Shown in pieces: positions 60,121 through 64,000 of a stretch of 64,000 nt of DNA (the stretch's first letter is position 1; each line of letters opens with the position of its first letter). The notes under the pieces are model-generated. The model saw only the letters and a program-made list of their open reading frames with translations, searched no databases and had not been told where the DNA came from. The DNA is taken from assembly GCF_038595055.1 (NCBI RefSeq), contig NZ_CP152002.1:6224001-6288000 (forward strand), written 5' to 3'. This stretch comes from Paenibacillus sp. FSL R7-0345. Its GTDB lineage: Bacteria > Bacillota > Bacilli > Paenibacillales > Paenibacillaceae. The position numbers and the translations under genes are program-made.

Positions 60121-60149
60121 CATTTAAATCGTAATTCAAGTTTGGTCAA
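60121..60149 (-). promoter_or_regulatory. Possible sigma-A promoter of sigW
   Basis: TTGACC (60149-60144), 17 bases, TAAATG (60126-60121). The -10 is poor. I see no TGAAAC-N16-CGTA site in front of sigW itself. Confidence 0.35.
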
Positions 60150-60258
60150 AAATCAAGGATTGTATTGTTACCTTCGTGGAATACGGACCGAGTGACTTCG
60201 AGGGAACGCGCAGTGATTACGGCGGCACTCCAAAGAATATTTGGACTTTCGGCCGCTG

Positions 60259-60312
60259 TTATTGTCAGATTTCTATATATAAACTTGGTTCACAGTTGAA
60301 ATCTGACAATAA
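60259..60312. repeat. Inverted repeat in the sigW-ppc spacer
   Basis: TTATTGTCAGATTT (60259-60272) and AAATCTGACAATAA (60299-60312) form a 14-base-pair stem with a 26-base loop. It may be a small mobile-type element or an RNA structure; no gene is near. Confidence 0.6.
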
Positions 60313-60548
60313 AGACGGACGCTGACGCTCCTACAGTTCCAAAATTCTTCTCCGCCCCGTCTCCATCACCTGTAGCTTATGCGATGTGAAAGGCCCAAAT
60401 TCCCTTAGGTAACTATGGGCGGGGCAGGAAGCAGAGGTCGGCCTCCTTTTAATTCGATCGCCAATGATTGCCTTGAGCGTACTCCTTACTCCTTACTCCA
60501 TCCCAATACTCCTATTTCACCGTCATCGGTTTCGACCGTTCTACTTGG

Positions 60549-60870
60549 CTTAACTGCACTTTATACAACTATTCAGCCTGTTTTTTTTGTAATCCGCTCT
60601 TTAGATGTATTTTGTGCAATTAAAAAACTATAAAACGTCTATTTTAGTGAATATACGCCGATTTAGTTGTACGAACTGCAGCTATCAGGTGAAGGGATAT
60701 CATATTCGCGGCTCTTAATTGTACAAAATACAGTTAAAGGCTTATCCAGTTGGTCAACTGCTACTTTCTACTTTTCACTTATATTAGGCATATTCCTTAC
60801 CTCATAGTCGGCTATACTGAGTAGCCCGTTTCGGATTGTACTCGGCTGTACAAATGTAATAGAAGCAGAA
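60549..60870. repeat. Dispersed short repeat, family 2
   Basis: Several units of about 20 bases of the form TTA(A/G)TTGTAC-N4-TGCAG/TACAG-TTA on either strand: AACTGCACTTTATACAACTA (about 60557), a related unit near 60610, TTAGTTGTACGAACTGCAGCTA (about 60662), TTAATTGTACAAAATACAGTTA (about 60716) and a degenerate one near 60845. Nothing coding is seen in the 940-base spacer. Confidence 0.55.
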
Positions 60871-60877
60871 TACAGAC

Positions 60878-60923
60878 AAAAAAAGGAGATCAGCTGCACA
60901 AAGTGCAGTAGATCTCCTTTTTT
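60878..60923. terminator. Bidirectional terminator after ppc
   Basis: GGAGATC-ag-CTGCAC-aaa-GTGCAG-ta-GATCTCC flanked by seven A on the left and six T on the right. Confidence 0.9.
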
Positions 60924-60998
60924 GCTTATTCCCGGTGCTTCAGAGGCGGAATTCCGGGAATGTTCCTGTATATGCTTATTGGTATAAACTTCGGGGCA

Positions 60999-63791
60999 TC
61001 AGCCCGTATTACGCAATCCAGCAGCAATACCGTTAATGGTAAGCAGTACCTCACGCAGCAGTTCAGCGTCGTCGCCCTCGGCATCACGCAGATTTCTAAG
61101 CTCGGACAGCAGCTGTACCTGAAGATAGCTGAGCGGATCAACGTAAGGGTTGCGCAGACGGATCGATTCCTGAATAACCGGAACGTTATCCAGAATATCA
61201 TGCTGGCCGGTGATCTTGAGGATCAGCTCTGAGGTCAGCTTGAACTCGGCTTTAATCTGGCCGAAGATCCGCTGGCGGGCTTCATCGTTTTTGCCCATGG
61301 AAGCATACTCCTCGGCAATAACCAGATCCGCCTTCGCGATCGCCATCTGCAGTGTATCAATCAGCGTTGTAAAGAACGAGAAGTCAGCATACATCGTCTG
61401 CATGATCTTCAGATTCTCTTCCTTACCTTCATAGAAGCTCTGTAGCCCTGTTCCGGCAGCATACCAGGCCGGCAGCAGGTAGCGGCTCTGCGTCCAGGCA
61501 AATACCCAAGGAATCGCACGCAGATCCTCGAACCGGTCACTATTCTTCCGCTTGGACGGACGTGAGCCGATGTTCAGCTCGCCCACCTCAGGCAGAGGTG
61601 TCGATTCTTTGAAGAAGGACAGGAAGTCCGGGTCACGGAAGATCAGGTCCTGATACTTAGTCAGGGATACTTCAGAGATACGGGCTATAATCTCATCCCA
61701 CTTCTCTTCATACAAATCTGCCTGCGGCGTTCTGGCATGAATCGCTGCTGTTACCAGCGCTGAGGTAGCCTGCTCCAAACTCCGGTAGGCTATGCCCTGC
61801 ATCGAATAACGGGAAGAAATGACTTCGCCCTGCTCGGTAATCTTGATGCCGCCGCCAATCGTCGAAGCCGGCTGGGCAAGAATACTGCGGTTCAGCGGCA
61901 TCCCGCCGCGGCCAAGTGCTCCGCCGCGGCCGTGGAAGAACTTCAGCTTGATGCCGAAATCATCTGCTGTAGCTGTAATCTGCTTCAGCGCAACACGCAG
62001 CTCCCAGTTTGCAGTTACTACGCCGCCGTCTTTGTTACTGTCGGAATAACCCAGCATAATTTCCTGCAGGTCGTTCATTGCCCGCACCGCTTCACGATAG
62101 ATCGGCATGGCGAGCAGTGTCCGCATAATCTGCGGAGCGTTATGGAGGTCATCGATGGTTTCAAAGAGCGGTACCGCCTGCAGGGTGCAGACAACTGTTC
62201 CATCGTTATCCTTACGGAACAAGCCAACCTCTTTGGAGAATACCATTACCTCCAGAATATCACTTGCTGCTTCTGCCATACTGATCAGATAGCTCGTAAT
62301 ACACTGCTTGCCGTACTCCTCCTGCGCCAGATAGATTGTGCGGTATACTGCAAGGCATTCCTCTGTACTCTCACTGTAAGACTGGTACGGAGAGGTCAGC
62401 GGCCGCGGATCGTTAAGCAAGGACTCAAGGAGCTTTACCTTTTCATCTTCGGGCATATTGGCGTAATCTTGGGTGATATTCATTTTGGCCAGAATTTCAG
62501 CCATGGCATTTTCGTGCTCCTGGCTATGCTGGCGCACGTCAAGTGCCGCAGTGTGGAAACCAAACAGCTCCACCTGACGGATCAGCTTCTTAATGTAAGT
62601 ATCTGCTACATAATCCGCATAATGATGACGCAGACTGCGGTCAATTACGTTAAGATCATCAATGAACTGCTGCGGAGTCGTGTAGCGCTCAGGAGTTCCC
62701 TTTTTCTCATCATCCATCACATTCTGTGTCTTGGAGATCATATAGCTGAGCTTAATCCGGTAGGGCTCATTATCATTACGCCAGGCCTCAAACCGGTTCA
62801 GCTTAATAATCTCCCGGTCTGCTTCTATTGAATCCAGCAGCTCGCCTGTAACATTGACGATGCTTGTACTAAAGCTCAGATACTGCATCAGTTCGCGCAT
62901 AATGCGCTGATACTCACGGATAGCCAGCTTGCGCTGCAGACGCAGCGTCTGTAGCGTCACAGCCGCCGTTACGGAAGGATTTCCGTCCCGGTCGCCCCCG
63001 ATCCATGATCCAAAACGCAGATAAGTCGGCACATGCCAGTTCTGGCCCGGATAGTATTTGCTCAGACATCGCTCAAGTTCTTGATATACGTCCGGCAGCA
63101 CCTGGAATATCGTCTCATGGAAGTAATACATCCCGTTACGCACTTCATCCAGCACTGTCGGTTTACGGTCACGCAATTCGTCTGTCTGCCAAAGCGTGAT
63201 TACTTCGTTCAGCAGCTTCTCACGGAGCTGCTCGCGTTCACGGAATGTCAGCGTCGGATTATCAAGTCCCATCACATCATCGGATATCCGTTTGTGGATA
63301 TCGAGAATGGCCCGCCGCATTGCTTCCGTAGGGTGAGCGGTCATGACCAGCTCCAAGGACAGATTATTCATAATGTCATGAACATCCTCTTGGGAAAAAT
63401 CACGTTCACGGAGCTCCTGAATCGCACTTTCGATAGATCCCGGCTGTACCGTTTCCCCTGCAGAGCGTTCATAGTCCCGCTTGCGGCGAATCCGGTGATT
63501 TTGCTCAGCGATATTTACCAATTGAAAATAAATGGCAAACGCCCGTATTACTTGATGGCGATTCTCAGGATCCAGTGAGCCAATCAGCTCTTTAAATTCA
63601 TTGTGCAGTTCAGGCAAAAATAATGAGCGCAGCGATTTGCTGGTTTCACGGATTTTCTCCACGACCTCCAGCAATTCATTACCGCCTTGATGTACCAAGA
63701 CTTCGCCCAAGATGTTCCCCAGGAACCGTACGTCACGCCGCAGCAGATTGTTGGAATTGCTTTTGCTGACAGCTGTCGTAAGTTCGGTCAT
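60999..63791 (-). CDS. ppc: Phosphoenolpyruvate carboxylase
   Basis: 930 residues, full length; GGGGGAG 6 bases before ATG 63791. Catalytic His in VMTAHPTEAMRRAI, the active-site block LGYSDSNKDGGVVTANWE, the glycine loop FHGRGGALGRGG and the C-terminal NTG (GIAAGLRNTG) that shapes the active and effector sites. It adds bicarbonate to PEP to refill oxaloacetate. Single gene with its own terminator; no allosteric gene nearby. Confidence 0.97.
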   Translation of the reverse strand: MTELTTAVSKSNSNNLLRRDVRFLGNILGEVLVHQGGNELLEVVEKIRETSKSLRSLFLPELHNEFKELIGSLDPENRHQVIRAFAIYFQLVNIAEQNHRIRRKRDYERSAGETVQPGSIESAIQELRERDFSQEDVHDIMNNLSLELVMTAHPTEAMRRAILDIHKRISDDVMGLDNPTLTFREREQLREKLLNEVITLWQTDELRDRKPTVLDEVRNGMYYFHETIFQVLPDVYQELERCLSKYYPGQNWHVPTYLRFGSWIGGDRDGNPSVTAAVTLQTLRLQRKLAIREYQRIMRELMQYLSFSTSIVNVTGELLDSIEADREIIKLNRFEAWRNDNEPYRIKLSYMISKTQNVMDDEKKGTPERYTTPQQFIDDLNVIDRSLRHHYADYVADTYIKKLIRQVELFGFHTAALDVRQHSQEHENAMAEILAKMNITQDYANMPEDEKVKLLESLLNDPRPLTSPYQSYSESTEECLAVYRTIYLAQEEYGKQCITSYLISMAEAASDILEVMVFSKEVGLFRKDNDGTVVCTLQAVPLFETIDDLHNAPQIMRTLLAMPIYREAVRAMNDLQEIMLGYSDSNKDGGVVTANWELRVALKQITATADDFGIKLKFFHGRGGALGRGGMPLNRSILAQPASTIGGGIKITEQGEVISSRYSMQGIAYRSLEQATSALVTAAIHARTPQADLYEEKWDEIIARISEVSLTKYQDLIFRDPDFLSFFKESTPLPEVGELNIGSRPSKRKNSDRFEDLRAIPWVFAWTQSRYLLPAWYAAGTGLQSFYEGKEENLKIMQTMYADFSFFTTLIDTLQMAIAKADLVIAEEYASMGKNDEARQRIFGQIKAEFKLTSELILKITGQHDILDNVPVIQESIRLRNPYVDPLSYLQVQLLSELRNLRDAEGDDAELLREVLLTINGIAAGLRNTG

Positions 63792-64000
63792 GCTGCTCCC
63801 CCCATCCTCTTCCGGATCAATGTCCTAACATTGTCTATTCGAAGCTTTCCTTATATCATACTGTAAAACCCAACGGAAATCTTCAACTTATTACGCTGTA
63901 AAGCGTTGCAGTAATTACGATTATACACCAAAATGCTTCATTATACATTCATAAAATATTTAGGTATCTTATTTCATTATAATGGCTGGCTCTCAACGTA

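Noticed and set aside
60415..60633. 72-codon open frame in the sigW-ppc spacer
   Set aside because: Runs through the dispersed repeats, no ribosome site, no family features.

Overview
The window looks like chromosomal DNA from a low-to-mid G+C Bacillota, most likely Paenibacillus or a close relative (inference). The evidence is strong AGGAGG ribosome binding sites, many leader-RNA controls (a T-box, a c-di-AMP riboswitch, a glmS ribozyme), the Bacillales gene order sigW-rsiW / cdaA-cdaR-glmM / glmS, YesMN-type two-component control of sugar ABC transporters, and a true GlnRS, which most Bacillus lack. No rRNA, tRNA, CRISPR array, insertion sequence or prophage was seen.

Left part (1-17.7 kb): metabolic and stress genes, mostly single units. 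These are an Nramp metal importer cut by the left edge, an XRE/MmyB regulator divergent from a quinone-type oxidoreductase across a palindromic operator, glnS behind a glutamine T-box, a methyltransferase-like/TPR protein, a bicupin oxalate decarboxylase-like enzyme with a changed lid, an ArsB-type pump, a tiny holin-like peptide, a 22-repeat surface or appendage protein with a peptidase G2 tail, a luciferase-like monooxygenase, two exported proteins, an isochorismatase-family hydrolase, and a KamA-family radical SAM enzyme behind a c-di-AMP riboswitch.

Middle-left (17.8-30.9 kb): a galactoside-use island. A YesN/YesM two-component system leads into an ABC importer (binding protein and two permeases) and a GH2 beta-galactosidase. 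Upstream are a GH4 alpha-galactosidase and a galactoside acetyltransferase, divergent from an AraC regulator.

Centre (30.9-49.1 kb): a visibly AT-rich, nine-gene, single-direction operon that is the most unusual part of the window. It encodes a small lipo-PKS/NRPS line: a fatty acyl-AMP ligase with a carrier protein, a trans-acyltransferase, a KS-carrier-condensation protein, and an adenylation-carrier protein whose specificity residues read as serine. The same operon carries both halves of a split LanB-type, glutamyl-tRNA-dependent Ser dehydratase, two ABC exporters and a possible papain-fold/BtrH-like protein. No precursor peptide gene and no thioesterase are visible. The working idea is that the LanB pair acts on carrier-bound serine or on the finished lipo-serine product.

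Right part (49.3-64 kb): a SUFU-domain protein and three small poorly known genes, then a cell-envelope block: glmS with its ribozyme, glmM, cdaR, cdaA (which makes c-di-AMP, the ligand of the riboswitch at 16.1 kb), rsiW and sigW with a sigma-W-type promoter between the last two, a repeat-rich spacer, and ppc. Two families of short dispersed repeats occupy intergenic spacers.
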